A stretch of DNA of 64,000 bases, from NCBI GenBank assembly GCA_964398215.1, contig CAYNNP010000003.1:5609-69608 (forward strand). Direction: 5' to 3'. Positions 54,865-63,157 of this stretch are shown here, piece by piece (the first letter of the stretch is position 1; every line of letters starts with the position of its first letter). Source of the stretch: CAYNNP01 sp964398215 (lineage in GTDB: Bacteria; Planctomycetota; Planctomycetia; Pirellulales; Pirellulaceae). The position numbers were made by a program, and so were the translations under genes. Below the pieces are notes generated by a model, which worked only from the letters and a program-made list of their open reading frames with translations, made no database searches and had not been told where the DNA came from.

Positions 54865-55004
54865 TTGTAGGCGGGACCAGGGCGCACTGTGTGCCGGAAC
54901 AGCGCAAACGCGTCCATTGTGTCGCCAAGACTATGCCACGAATGACCATTTGACTTGTGTCCGAAGTTCGGTCAATTGCAGCGTTTGCTCGGTCCGGCCT
55001 ACAA
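54865..55004 (+). repeat. dispersed intergenic repeat, copy 3
   Basis: This 140-bp element is bounded by TTGTAGGCGGGACC and GGTCCGGCCTACAA, inverted repeats of 14 bp with one mismatch. A nested pair, GCCGGAACAGCGCAAACGC and GCGTTTGCTCGGTCCGGC, lies inside. It begins 30 bp after purF and overlaps the last codons of the small exported protein gene on the other strand, whose TAG stop is formed by the repeat's terminal CTA. Confidence 0.88.
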
Positions 55005-55304
55005 AAAAGCGCGTGCACGTGTTCGATGGCGCTGCTTTTCTGATCGGGCGGCTTTTGCGAGTTGCTTACGGCGATCAGGTATCGCTTCGCTGGCATTATT
55101 TGGACTTAGAATTGAAGCCGTAGGCTTGCTTGCTGGCGAACGTTCATACGATGGTTTTGCACGTGTCAAATTACCGTCATCGTGAGTTTCGTAGTGCTGT
55201 GAAATGACTTCAAAAATTTCGTTTTGCTGTGCGGAACAAGTCGAAGCCATCGAAAGTGCGACGACTGTGGAGGCAAGCACTTGTTTCCAAGCGTTGCGTG
55301 TCAT
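54999..55304 (-). CDS. small exported protein whose 3' end lies in a repeat
   Basis: This 101-residue reading frame has a convincing signal peptide (VLASTVVALSMASTCSAQQ, residues about 9-26). The mature part of about 75 residues is basic and Ser/Pro-rich, with no recognised domain. The last residues and the stop codon fall within dispersed repeat copy 3, so the C-terminus may have been truncated or replaced by the repeat. Earlier in-frame starts at 55319 or 55322 are possible. Function is unknown. Confidence 0.6.
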   Translation of the reverse strand: MTRNAWKQVLASTVVALSMASTCSAQQNEIFEVISQHYETHDDGNLTRAKPSYERSPASKPTASILSPNNASEAIPDRRKQLAKAARSEKQRHRTRARAFL

Positions 55305-55502
55305 TGGTTTGCTTGGCATCACGTGGGCTCAGTTTTTGCAGCAACACGAAGAAAAAAGACTAACCGCCGATGGCTGAATTCCGGCGGCCAGTCTGTGTCG
55401 TTAGCACGAACACTGCTAGTGATTCGTTGACCGCGATCAAGTCTTGGCAGCCAGAATCGAATGTTCAGAAAAACTCGGCAGACTGCCGCGACAAGCTCGC
55501 GA

Positions 55503-56405
55503 TTACCGCATCGCGTTTCTCGGGACCGCTGTGCCGTTTGTGGTCAGAATTTGAAAGTGATGCGCACGATAGGGCCCCTCGTAGGTCCAGACAATTTTTT
55601 TGTCTCGCGTTACTTCAAAGAGCTTGACTCCTTTCTTGGCATGGTAGGCGGTGATCACTGTGTTGCCATTGGGCAATCTCTGACCGCCACATGCGTCATC
55701 GAACGGTTTGTTTTCAAAGTCTGCCTGTTGGACATTCCAAACAACTTTACCGTCGGGGTCAAATTCCACGGTTTTGTTGCCATGGGTTAGGTTGACGACA
55801 GTATTACCATTCTTGAGTCGAATCGCAGTAAAGGGCCAGTTCTCAGCCGGGCGACCACCCAATTCTTTGAGATCCGTTGCGAACACTTTGACGACCTTGC
55901 CATCAGGTGTGTACTCCTTGACTTTGAAGGCCAAAAGATGTGGCACTAGGTAGTTGCCGTTGTCAAGTTTCCGTGCCATTCGAGTTTGCATGTGGGCGTT
56001 GTTTGTCTCTGGTTTTAGAGGACACTCAACAACGATTTTTCCAGACGCGTCAACTTCCAATAGCCTTGGTTTTTTTCCAAGTTCCGTGACGAGCGTATTG
56101 CCATTTTCTAGTCGCTGAGCAGTGCCAAGCTCTTTGTTGATTGAATCAAGCTTGTACTCGAAAACAACTTTTTTGTCCGGTGTCATTTCTCGGACGACAT
56201 TGTTCCAAACGATCAGTACGTTGTCATTTTCTAGAACCCATCCATCACGCGCAGATTTACGCCCCGAATCCCATGTGGGTTTGCCAGATTCGTCAACGAT
56301 CCCAGTGAAGTCCGGTCCCGCAACAAAGAACGAGTGCTTGATATCTTCGGCTTGGATGAATGGAGCGCAGAGTGCCATCACGGCAAGTAGCAATAGATGT
56401 TTCAT
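55503..56405 (-). CDS. exported beta-propeller protein with NGNT repeats
   Basis: This 300-residue protein has a signal peptide (LLLLAVMALCAPFIQA). Its body is a propeller of repeated blades, each built around an [E/D]NGNT-like turn and a DxxGKVV strand: LENGNTLVTELGKKPRLLEVD, LDNGNYLVPHLLAFKVKEYTPDGKVV, LKNGNTVVNLTHGNKTVEFDPDGKVVW and LPNGNTVITAYHAKKGVKLFEV. This resembles PQQ-like and arylsulfotransferase-type propellers. No catalytic residues can be assigned. It lies downstream of recA, separated by the recA terminator. Confidence 0.85.
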   Translation of the reverse strand: MKHLLLLAVMALCAPFIQAEDIKHSFFVAGPDFTGIVDESGKPTWDSGRKSARDGWVLENDNVLIVWNNVVREMTPDKKVVFEYKLDSINKELGTAQRLENGNTLVTELGKKPRLLEVDASGKIVVECPLKPETNNAHMQTRMARKLDNGNYLVPHLLAFKVKEYTPDGKVVKVFATDLKELGGRPAENWPFTAIRLKNGNTVVNLTHGNKTVEFDPDGKVVWNVQQADFENKPFDDACGGQRLPNGNTVITAYHAKKGVKLFEVTRDKKIVWTYEGPYRAHHFQILTTNGTAVPRNAMR

Positions 56406-56527
56406 TGTTATCGAGTCTGGTTGGAAAGGGCGACAAAATCAGTTCACATAACTTAGTCGATCCTGGCTGGAGAGTTTGCTTTTTGTAGTTCGTGTTCGCA
56501 CGGGTTTCGAGCCATTGACGGGGCAAT

Positions 56528-56566
56528 AAAAAAACTCGCCCGTTGTGTTGCAAACAACAGGCGAGT
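56528..56566 (-). terminator. intrinsic terminator of recA
   Basis: Read on the minus strand, ACTCGCC...GGCGAGT with inner TGTTGT/ACAAC pairing forms a long hairpin, followed by seven T. It begins 33 bp after the recA stop and 122 bp before the next minus-strand gene. Confidence 0.88.
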
Positions 56567-56598
56567 CACTGGCAAGATTTTTTCGGCCCAAGGGGCGA

Positions 56599-57723
56599 TT
56601 AACTGTTAGCGATTTCGGCAGCAGATTCTTTGTCATCTGCTGTAGCTTCGCCTTCTTCAGACTTTTCAGGAGCGACGGCGAACCCACCGGCGATCATGAC
56701 TTTCTGCTTGATCTCTTCTGTAATTTCGGTGTTTTCGATCAAGAAATTACGAGCCTTCTCTTTGCCTTGCCCCAAGTAAGTTTCACCATACTTGAACCAA
56801 GAACCACTTCGGGAAACCACATCGTGCGAGGTACCAAGGTCCAGCAAGTCGCCTTCGTAGCTGATACCGTTACTGTGCATCATGTCGAACTCAGCGATGC
56901 GGAATGGTGGTGCAACCTTGTTCTTGACGATCTTGGCTTTCACACGTTGGCCGACTTGTTCGTCGCCTTCCTTCAGGGCACCGATGCGGCGAACATCGAT
57001 TCGGCATGAACTGTAGAACTTCAGTGCTCGGCCCCCAGGAGTTGTTTCGGGGCTACCGAACATCACACCGATCTTTTCGCGAATCTGGTTGATGAAGATT
57101 ACCGAACATTTACTCTTGGCAATTGCACCGGTCAATTTTCGCAGAGCTTGACTCATCAGACGAGCTTGCAAGCCCACGTGGCTATCGCCGATTTCGCCTT
57201 CCAGTTCCTTCTTTGGAACCAAAGCGGCAACAGAGTCAATAACGATCACATCCACTGCGTTGCTCTTGACTAGCATTTCGCAGATCTGCATCGCTTCTTC
57301 GCCACTGCTTGGTTGGCTAACCAACAATGTATCTAGCTCGACGCCCAGTTTCTTTGCCCAGCTTGGGTCAAAGGCATGTTCAGCATCAATGATCGCTGCG
57401 ATGCCGCTGGCCTTCTGAGCCTCCGCACAGCAGTGCAATGCCAATGTCGTTTTACCGCTAGACTCTGGGCCGTAAATTTCGATGATCCGGCCGCGTGGAA
57501 TACCTTGGCCACCAAGTGCTATATCGAGACTCAAGCTACCGGTTTGGATTCCATCAACACTCAGCTTATGGGACGCACCCAGCGGCATGATGGCACCGTC
57601 ACCAAACGTTTTTTCGATTTGCTGAAGAGTTGTCTTCAGGCCTGGTTCGAGTTCCAAAACGGCCTTCAGACCGGGATCGACTTTAGATGATTTTTTGCTA
57701 CTTGCAGCTTTCTTTTTGGCCAT
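56599..57723 (-). CDS. recA: RecA recombinase
   Basis: This 374-residue strand-exchange protein acts in homologous recombination and SOS induction. Walker A is GPESSGKTT (85-93). Further signatures are IDAEHAFDP, VDVIVIDSVAALVPKKELEGEIGD, ALRKLTGAIAKSKCSVIFINQIREKIGVMFGSPETTPGGRALKFY and FKYGETYLGQGKEKARNFL. A Lys/Ser-rich N-terminus and an acidic C-terminal tail (EEGEATADDKESAAE) are typical. An intrinsic terminator follows, and a CCCAGT-N5-ACTGGG palindrome lies upstream. Confidence 0.98.
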   Translation of the reverse strand: MAKKKAASSKKSSKVDPGLKAVLELEPGLKTTLQQIEKTFGDGAIMPLGASHKLSVDGIQTGSLSLDIALGGQGIPRGRIIEIYGPESSGKTTLALHCCAEAQKASGIAAIIDAEHAFDPSWAKKLGVELDTLLVSQPSSGEEAMQICEMLVKSNAVDVIVIDSVAALVPKKELEGEIGDSHVGLQARLMSQALRKLTGAIAKSKCSVIFINQIREKIGVMFGSPETTPGGRALKFYSSCRIDVRRIGALKEGDEQVGQRVKAKIVKNKVAPPFRIAEFDMMHSNGISYEGDLLDLGTSHDVVSRSGSWFKYGETYLGQGKEKARNFLIENTEITEEIKQKVMIAGGFAVAPEKSEEGEATADDKESAAEIANS

Positions 57724-58076
57724 CGCCCATTCCTTTTTTGTTTTGGTAAATACTGTGGTGCCCAGTTTTGTACTGGGAATATGGTAGTGGTTTTTGAAAT
57801 GGTCACAACCAACGAAATGATCGTGAAAGAGTCAATCCGTTGGTTCTACGAAAGAAAAATCGAAACTGGGTAGTTTTGGAGAGCCTTTCGTCCGTCACAT
57901 TAGTATTCGCCACAAGTGGGACACGTTAGGTCACGGGCCGTGGCGTCCGTATAATCGTTCGCGAAGTCAACGGATCTGTTGCAACAAATTGGCGACAGCA
58001 AGTTCAAGTCCGGGGGCTTCACCGGGACAAAGTCAGAACTATTCGCTGTGAAAAATCCTTGTCAGTTGGGAATGTA
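57724..58076. other. divergent intergenic region between recA and a lipoprotein gene
   Basis: This spacer must hold the recA promoter (minus) and that of the lipoprotein gene (plus). It contains the palindrome at 57761 and a TATAAT sequence at 57950-57955 that could serve the plus-strand gene, although no good -35 lies before it. No gene was recognised. Confidence 0.5.
57761..57777 (-). promoter_or_regulatory. candidate recA operator, CCCAGT-N5-ACTGGG
   Basis: A perfect 6-bp inverted repeat with 5-bp spacer lies 38 to 54 bp upstream of the recA start, where an SOS repressor would be expected. It does not match the Escherichia, Bacillus or alphaproteobacterial LexA boxes known to me. No lexA gene is in the window. 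Assignment is inference from position and symmetry. Confidence 0.4.
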
Positions 58077-58868
58077 ATGAACAAGACATCAGAGTTGTTT
58101 CGTGTTGTTGCGATCGCTGCGCTTTTATTGATCGCGGGTTGCGGCTCAAGGCAGGAGACTGGAGAGAATCAATCAGACGATCCGGCGCCAACCAAGGAGG
58201 CTTCGGCTGCAAGCACTGCCAATGAGCAGCAGAGTTCTCTGCGGAACGGATCGACTGTGTTGGTTGGATTGATCGATGGGATGATTGACGCAAAGGAATT
58301 CGAATGGTTGTACTGTTTTCGCAACGACACACTGTCAAAGTCTGGTTGGATAAGTGAATTCAAGAACAGAAATGGAATTGCATCAAACGATGGGCGAGCA
58401 CTTCAGAGGGCTATCGAATCGGATCCAGCATTGACCAATGAAGTTATCGATTTGTACGACCTGGCTTTCGATGCGACTCACGGCTTGATCTGCAATACAA
58501 AATTCGAGGATGGATGGGAACTTGGGTTTGGGCAGGGAGGCATACTGGACATGGGTAAAGTTCCTCTGAGCGAAGTTACCGAAGCGCCCGAGTATTCGGC
58601 GTTCGATGATGGCAAGGGCTATAGCCCGCTGCTGCGATTCGACGTAGAAGCCCCGCCTGCACTCTCGAAGTATCCAATTCTTGCGGAAGGTCACACCTAT
58701 GTAGTACGAACCGCGAAAGGCAAATTCGCGAAATTTCATGTTCAGAAACTGCATCAACCCAAGGACAAGAGCTTTCGTCGCGTTCAAGTTGAATCGATGG
58801 AGTTCGACTGGGTTTTTCAATCAAATGGAACCCGCAATTTTCGAATTGCGTTTGTCGCATGCTCGTGA
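58077..58868 (+). CDS. putative lipoprotein of unknown function
   Basis: The 263 residues from ATG 58077 begin with a lipoprotein signal: FRVVAIAALLLIAGCGS, lipobox IAGC. A Glu/Asp/Ser-rich linker follows to about residue 55. The mature domain is acidic and includes VLVGLIDGMIDAKEFEWLYCFRN and YVVRTAKGKFAKFHVQKLHQP, the latter resembling a small beta domain. No family is recognised. It precedes the next unknown gene by 78 bp on the same strand and may be co-transcribed. Confidence 0.78.
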   Translation: MNKTSELFRVVAIAALLLIAGCGSRQETGENQSDDPAPTKEASAASTANEQQSSLRNGSTVLVGLIDGMIDAKEFEWLYCFRNDTLSKSGWISEFKNRNGIASNDGRALQRAIESDPALTNEVIDLYDLAFDATHGLICNTKFEDGWELGFGQGGILDMGKVPLSEVTEAPEYSAFDDGKGYSPLLRFDVEAPPALSKYPILAEGHTYVVRTAKGKFAKFHVQKLHQPKDKSFRRVQVESMEFDWVFQSNGTRNFRIAFVACS

Positions 58869-58946
58869 TCGGCAACCGCGTCTCTTGTAGAAACGCTCAT
58901 TTGATACGCAAGATTTTTCATACCATTCGATGTCTAGAAATCCAAC

Positions 58947-59984
58947 ATGACGACCACCGTAAAACCAACCGCTCTCGTTCAGCTTGATCACGGTGCTTAT
59001 TGGACCTCGATTGCGACAACACGTTTTGGGTTTTGTGTTTGCGCGTACAAAGACCAGGTTTCGTACATCGACGAACAATTTCGATCGCACCAAATTCCTG
59101 GCAAGTGGAGCGGCAGGCTGTACGGTTCGTCAATCCTTCCAAGCAACGATCCGGACGAAGACGTTCGGATTGCGATTCGGCATAGCAATCGACTGACGGT
59201 GGTCGACCTTGAAGGGAACATTCTGTTTCAGTGCAGCGCGCCAGAAGGTGCCAATTATTTTGGCGACAGTTTATTTGATCCACACCGAAACGAACTGTGG
59301 CTGAGCACAACATTGTCCCGTGACCAATTTGAAATTCAAATTCTTGACACCAATTCCTGGCAAGTAGTTGCACAGCGCGTCATCGACGACCCGATGAAAG
59401 ACCATAGTGGGCAGACGTTTCATCATACCTATCAACCAGGCATCGTTGGCCTGGATCTAACGACTGGCGGTTGCGGTGAAGCGTTTCTGATTCTCAATCG
59501 TGAGAACGGAATTTCATTCGAGAACGGTGACATTAGCGAAGGTCGCTACACAGTGTTTTCGCCCGATGATAAGGAGTTCCTGGTCAACGAAGGGCATTCG
59601 GCGATCGTGCGATACGGGTATCCAGAGATTGGCCCCTATGACTACACCGACAATCTGGATGAAGCGCTGAGTGAGTATTCCGGCGAAGACTCAAGCGTCG
59701 GGAGCTCGATCGCCTATCTAGATTCATCTCGCGCATTGATCTCGGACGATGATTCGATCTTGGGTGTGCTGAATCTGTCTTCCATGAAACTGCAAGGCAC
59801 AGTCAAAGTAAAACTGGATGACGACGCGTGTTCTTGGAGCAACGATCCGAACTTGGCTAACAAGTCGATGAACTGGACAACCTTCTGCCGAGTTCATGAC
59901 CAAATCGTGTTTGTGCAAAGGCACGGATTTGATAAAGAAGCAACGGCTTGGATCTGGATCGTACCCGTCGCACAGTTTGTCTAG
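58947..59984 (+). CDS. hypothetical protein, probable beta-propeller
   Basis: This 345-residue cytoplasmic protein lacks a signal peptide. Repeated strand-turn patterns suggest a WD40-like propeller: LTVVDLEGNILFQCSAPEG, NELWLSTTLSRDQFEIQILDTNSWQVV, GRYTVFSPDDKEFLVNEGHSAIVRYG and ALISDDDSILGVLNLSSMKLQG. This is inferred from periodicity; no family match was recognised. It is followed by an intergenic region with a MITE-like element. Confidence 0.75.
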   Translation: MTTTVKPTALVQLDHGAYWTSIATTRFGFCVCAYKDQVSYIDEQFRSHQIPGKWSGRLYGSSILPSNDPDEDVRIAIRHSNRLTVVDLEGNILFQCSAPEGANYFGDSLFDPHRNELWLSTTLSRDQFEIQILDTNSWQVVAQRVIDDPMKDHSGQTFHHTYQPGIVGLDLTTGGCGEAFLILNRENGISFENGDISEGRYTVFSPDDKEFLVNEGHSAIVRYGYPEIGPYDYTDNLDEALSEYSGEDSSVGSSIAYLDSSRALISDDDSILGVLNLSSMKLQGTVKVKLDDDACSWSNDPNLANKSMNWTTFCRVHDQIVFVQRHGFDKEATAWIWIVPVAQFV

Positions 59985-60026
59985 TCGCTGCCAGTCCTTG
60001 GCGAATATCCAGAACCGCTCAGGCAG

Positions 60027-60245
60027 GTTTGTATGGGTGCATTCCCATTTAGTTGACGTGAAATCACCATCGCAAAATTCAAGCTCATCACAAACGCCAT
60101 GATTGGCGAAGCCAACCGCCATCGCCAGATGCATTGCTAGCGAAGCCAGGCTGGTCGGAGACTTGAAACCAGAACATAGAATTACATTTTCTCCGAATTT
60201 TGCATGCGTCCAGTGTCAACTAAATGGGAATGCACCCGTTTGTAT
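60027..60245. mobile_element. MITE-like element: 203 bp with 23-bp perfect terminal inverted repeats and 8-bp target duplication
   Basis: Arms at 60035-60057 and 60215-60237 are exact reverse complements over 23 bp; the left arm begins GGGTGCATTCCC. Just outside both arms is the same 8-bp word GTTTGTAT (60027-60034 and 60238-60245), as expected of a target-site duplication. The interior, about 157 bp, has no coding frame of note. These features define a non-autonomous transposable element; the transposase source is not in the window. An 8-bp duplication occurs in several families (for example IS1595, ISL3, IS66), so the family is open. Confidence 0.85.
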
Positions 60246-60316
60246 TTGGCAGGAAGATGAGGGCAGGAAAATCTCTTGCCGGTCACTCATTTTCCTGCCC
60301 CTATCTTCCTACCAAA
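60245..60316. repeat. 72-nt imperfect palindrome (long hairpin)
   Basis: The arms TTTGG-C-AGGAAGAT-GA-GGGCAGGAAAAT and the complement on the right differ only at two internal positions; the loop is 16 nt. It directly follows the MITE-like element and lies 95 bp past the end of the DUF502 gene. It could be a REP/BIME-like element or a 3'-end structure. No T-run follows either arm, so an intrinsic terminator is unlikely. Confidence 0.75.
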
Positions 60317-60410
60317 ATCTTGCCAAACAGAATCGCCCACTTGGCACATCGTCAACCCATTGCGATAGGCGCAGAACGCGAATGCCAAACTCTGTGCGAC
60401 CAGGACGCGA

Positions 60411-61388
60411 TCAACCAGGCAAAGTGCTTGGTTTCGGTTTTGTGATCTTGCCATCAATCGCGTCGACTCGTTGTTGCGGTGGAACAACGACGCCGCAGCT
60501 AACCACAAACTGAATTGCTTCGTCGATCGTCAAATCCATGTCGACCGCTTCACTTCGTGAGACGGTGACCGTGAAGCCCGTCATTGGCATGGGGCTTGTG
60601 GGCATCAACACACTTAGCATCGGTTCGCCTGTGAACTCTGCAATTTCTTTCATGCTATTGCCGGTTACAAACCCAAGAGACCAAATCCCTTTGCGCGGGT
60701 ATTCAATTGCAACCACACGGTTGAATTCGATCTCGCGTTCCTCAAAGGCAAAATCTGTGACTTGTTTGACTCCTCCATAAACCTTGTTGACGAGCGGGAT
60801 CCGCATGATCGCGCGATCAAACTGTCGAACCAACCAGCGTCCAATCCCAAACGTAAATAGCCGCCCCAGAAAATACAGAACCGTTAGAAACACGATTAGG
60901 AATACTGGCAAAACCCAACTGCGTGGCATCCATTCCAATTGAACGTATCGATGCCAGTAGGCGTTTGCGCTGGCGGGTTGTAAAGCATCAGGGCCAAAAT
61001 AGTCCGCGTTGTTATCAACAACTTTGACGACATTTTCAGGTAGAAATCGTCGACCGTTGCCAGGGTCTGGTTGATATCGCAAACCATCGTATGTAAATCC
61101 CTCCAACAGTTTTTTGCCGTCAAGTGCGGTTGCGCCCTTGGGGACTTCAGCGTATGTCCCACCATTACTCTCGCTGTACCACACCAAACCACTTCGGATC
61201 ACCCACTCGGTCGGTTTGAGCACGTAGCTCTCGATGGTATTCCAAGCCCAAATCAGGACCACGATCGTCAGCAACGGAGGCAGCACGACGCCCAGTCCAC
61301 GAAGAATAGCACTTCGAAAGCCTGCTTTCTTACTCTTCTTTTTACGCTTGGAGGGTTCAGCGATCGTTTGTTTTTCGTCGGATGTCAT
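60411..61388 (-). CDS. DUF502 family membrane protein
   Basis: This 325-residue protein has a Lys-rich N-terminus and two strong transmembrane segments: AILRGLGVVLPPLLTIVVLIWAW (about 27-50) and VLPVFLIVFLTVLYFLGRLF. An inserted soluble segment of about 100 residues lies between them. After the second helix it has the DUF502 signature: RIPLVNKVYGGVKQVTDFAF and VAIEYPRKGIWSLGFVTG, with LMPTSPMPMTGFTVTV. Function is unknown; plant homologues (LCV/COV) affect vascular patterning. The 51-bp gap to comF suggests co-transcription with it. Confidence 0.92.
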   Translation of the reverse strand: MTSDEKQTIAEPSKRKKKSKKAGFRSAILRGLGVVLPPLLTIVVLIWAWNTIESYVLKPTEWVIRSGLVWYSESNGGTYAEVPKGATALDGKKLLEGFTYDGLRYQPDPGNGRRFLPENVVKVVDNNADYFGPDALQPASANAYWHRYVQLEWMPRSWVLPVFLIVFLTVLYFLGRLFTFGIGRWLVRQFDRAIMRIPLVNKVYGGVKQVTDFAFEEREIEFNRVVAIEYPRKGIWSLGFVTGNSMKEIAEFTGEPMLSVLMPTSPMPMTGFTVTVSRSEAVDMDLTIDEAIQFVVSCGVVVPPQQRVDAIDGKITKPKPSTLPG

Positions 61389-61439
61389 TGGCTGCAGGGC
61401 AAAGTTGGAAGTGGATGACCCGTGGGTCCATTCGAATAA

Positions 61440-62288
61440 TCAAGTCTGGATGGCTCTCGCGACAACCGCCAATGTCACTCGATCCGCCCCAGATTCCAGC
61501 AACACGCGCGAAATCTCATTCGCCGTCGCACCAGTCGTCAGGACGTCATCAATAACCAAAATGTGTTGGTTTTGAATGGGTTGTTTAAAAAAAGGATAAC
61601 CCTTTTTTAACGCGAACGCATCGCGGACGTTTTCGACCCGACTCTTATTGTCCAACCAAGCTTGTTTTTTCGTCGCGCGTGTGGTTCTTAATAGACTACG
61701 GAAGCAAACAGTGCTGATTCGCGGCTTCATTTCCTGAAATGCTGCCATCGCGATCGCAGCATTCCCGTTGCCGCCACGTTGAGATTCCCTGCGGCGATGA
61801 GATGGCACAAAAGTCACAATCTGAGGAGCTGGAATTGCTGGCGCATTAGAATTCACTTGTTGCACGATTTTTTGTCCAAGCCTTCTGCCCAGCGCTGTTC
61901 CAAGGGGCATTTGATGTCCAAACTTCGCCGCCACAACCGCGTCACGAACTCGGTCCTGGTAGGTCCAAAGTGCAATGGCCGACGAAAAACGCAGCTTTTC
62001 CTTCTCGCACTGCACGCATTTCTCAGAGGCTGAAACCTCGCCATCAACCGGGACACGCGGTCGTGGTCGCCCGCAACGCGTGCAGGCAGCGGCCATCATA
62101 GGTTCGCTTAGTGTCAGCTTTTTTTCGCAGCCCAAGCAAAAATCTTGCTCACAGGGCACCGGTTGATTGCAAAGTCGGCAGACCGGCGGCAGCAGCAAAT
62201 TGGTGAACGCCAACGCGCCAATCTTGGCCGTTTCCCGGATTTTTCCCAACGAAAACATTGGATTTCGGCCAGCTGTTTTCGTAGTCAT
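61440..62288 (-). CDS. ComF family protein (phosphoribosyltransferase-like)
   Basis: This 282-residue cytoplasmic protein has eight zinc-type cysteines at 37, 40, 51, 54, 69, 72, 91 and 94 (VCRLC, CLGC, CTRC, CVQC). A type I PRTase domain with the PRPP motif ILVIDDVLTTGATA lies at about 243-256. FVPSHRRRESQRGGNGN and RATKKQAWLDNKSRVENVRDAF are ComF signatures. ComF supports DNA uptake in competent bacteria; here the role is unproven, and no other com gene is nearby. Confidence 0.93.
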   Translation of the reverse strand: MTTKTAGRNPMFSLGKIRETAKIGALAFTNLLLPPVCRLCNQPVPCEQDFCLGCEKKLTLSEPMMAAACTRCGRPRPRVPVDGEVSASEKCVQCEKEKLRFSSAIALWTYQDRVRDAVVAAKFGHQMPLGTALGRRLGQKIVQQVNSNAPAIPAPQIVTFVPSHRRRESQRGGNGNAAIAMAAFQEMKPRISTVCFRSLLRTTRATKKQAWLDNKSRVENVRDAFALKKGYPFFKQPIQNQHILVIDDVLTTGATANEISRVLLESGADRVTLAVVARAIQT

Positions 62289-62574
62289 GGCTGATAAATC
62301 GCCCTGTGAATGACCAAGGTTCGTTCCGTTTGTCCCAGCAGGTTCTTAATGTAGAAATGTTTTTTAGAATTTCTATTTTATCCGCGAACCCGCACGTTCG
62401 ATAAGCGTCTATACAGTCAAGCAGAGAAGGGAAAGGTTCTCTTTCTCTGGCTTTTTGAACATTCCTGGGGTATCCTTACCTGTAGGTACGCGTTGTTCTT
62501 TGTTGGAACAATTGCGTTGTTCTGTTTTTTTCTGTGCTCCGCCGCCGCGCCGAAAGGTGCTTTGGAGGTTTGAA

Positions 62575-62844
62575 ATGCGCTTCGATCACATCATCACAAC
62601 TATCGCACGTTTGGCCATTGCCCAAGCACGTGAAGTCCGTGGCGTCGTATCTAGCGATTTCATGCGGCTCCATGAATGGCTGGCGTCAGAGCCTCTGGGT
62701 AAGTCGGTTTATTTGGATTTCCTCCCGTCACCCGCCTTAGGTGGTTTAGGGATAAATCCGGGTTCCACCGGCATGAAACGTGGCAGTTTGCATCAATCAC
62801 CGAGATTGACGGCGAGCTGTCCAGCGGGAATCGCGGCGGTCTGA
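62575..62844 (+). CDS. possible small protein
   Basis: This 89-codon frame starts at an ATG preceded, 7 nt upstream, by a perfect GGAGG box, the strongest ribosome site seen near any start here. The N-terminal half (RFDHIITTIARLAIAQAREVRG, FMRLHEWLAS) looks helical and plausible; the C-terminal third is Ser/Gly/Pro-rich and less convincing. No homology is recognised. It lies 313 bp upstream of the sigma factor gene. Confidence 0.35.
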   Translation: MRFDHIITTIARLAIAQAREVRGVVSSDFMRLHEWLASEPLGKSVYLDFLPSPALGGLGINPGSTGMKRGSLHQSPRLTASCPAGIAAV

Positions 62845-63157
62845 CACCCGTAGCCTTCCACGGTTGATGCCCAGGAGACAGAGAGAAAATCCCTGTTGCC
62901 CGGCGCCTTGACCAGAAGCTGAATCACGTTCGATACCAAACGTTCTCGCATATTGCGATTCGTTTTCGAGCCTCCTGATTTAGCGAAACATTTGTCCAAA
63001 GTTCTGATTCGTAGCACCTGTGCTCGATGTTGGATTTTTGCGACACCCAGAATCCGAACACAACCCGGTTCAATCGATAGGTTTCGATTGCGCCCCGATT
63101 GGCAATCAGATCAAGGAGCTTTGTGCTGCTGCCATCGGCTTTCGGGAGAAAAGAACT
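62845..63157. other. leader of the ECF sigma factor gene
   Basis: No gene, repeat or hairpin is recognised in these 313 bp. The only clear signal is a GGGAGAA box close to the sigma factor start. A reading frame continuing upstream of that start shows no coding character. Confidence 0.45.
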
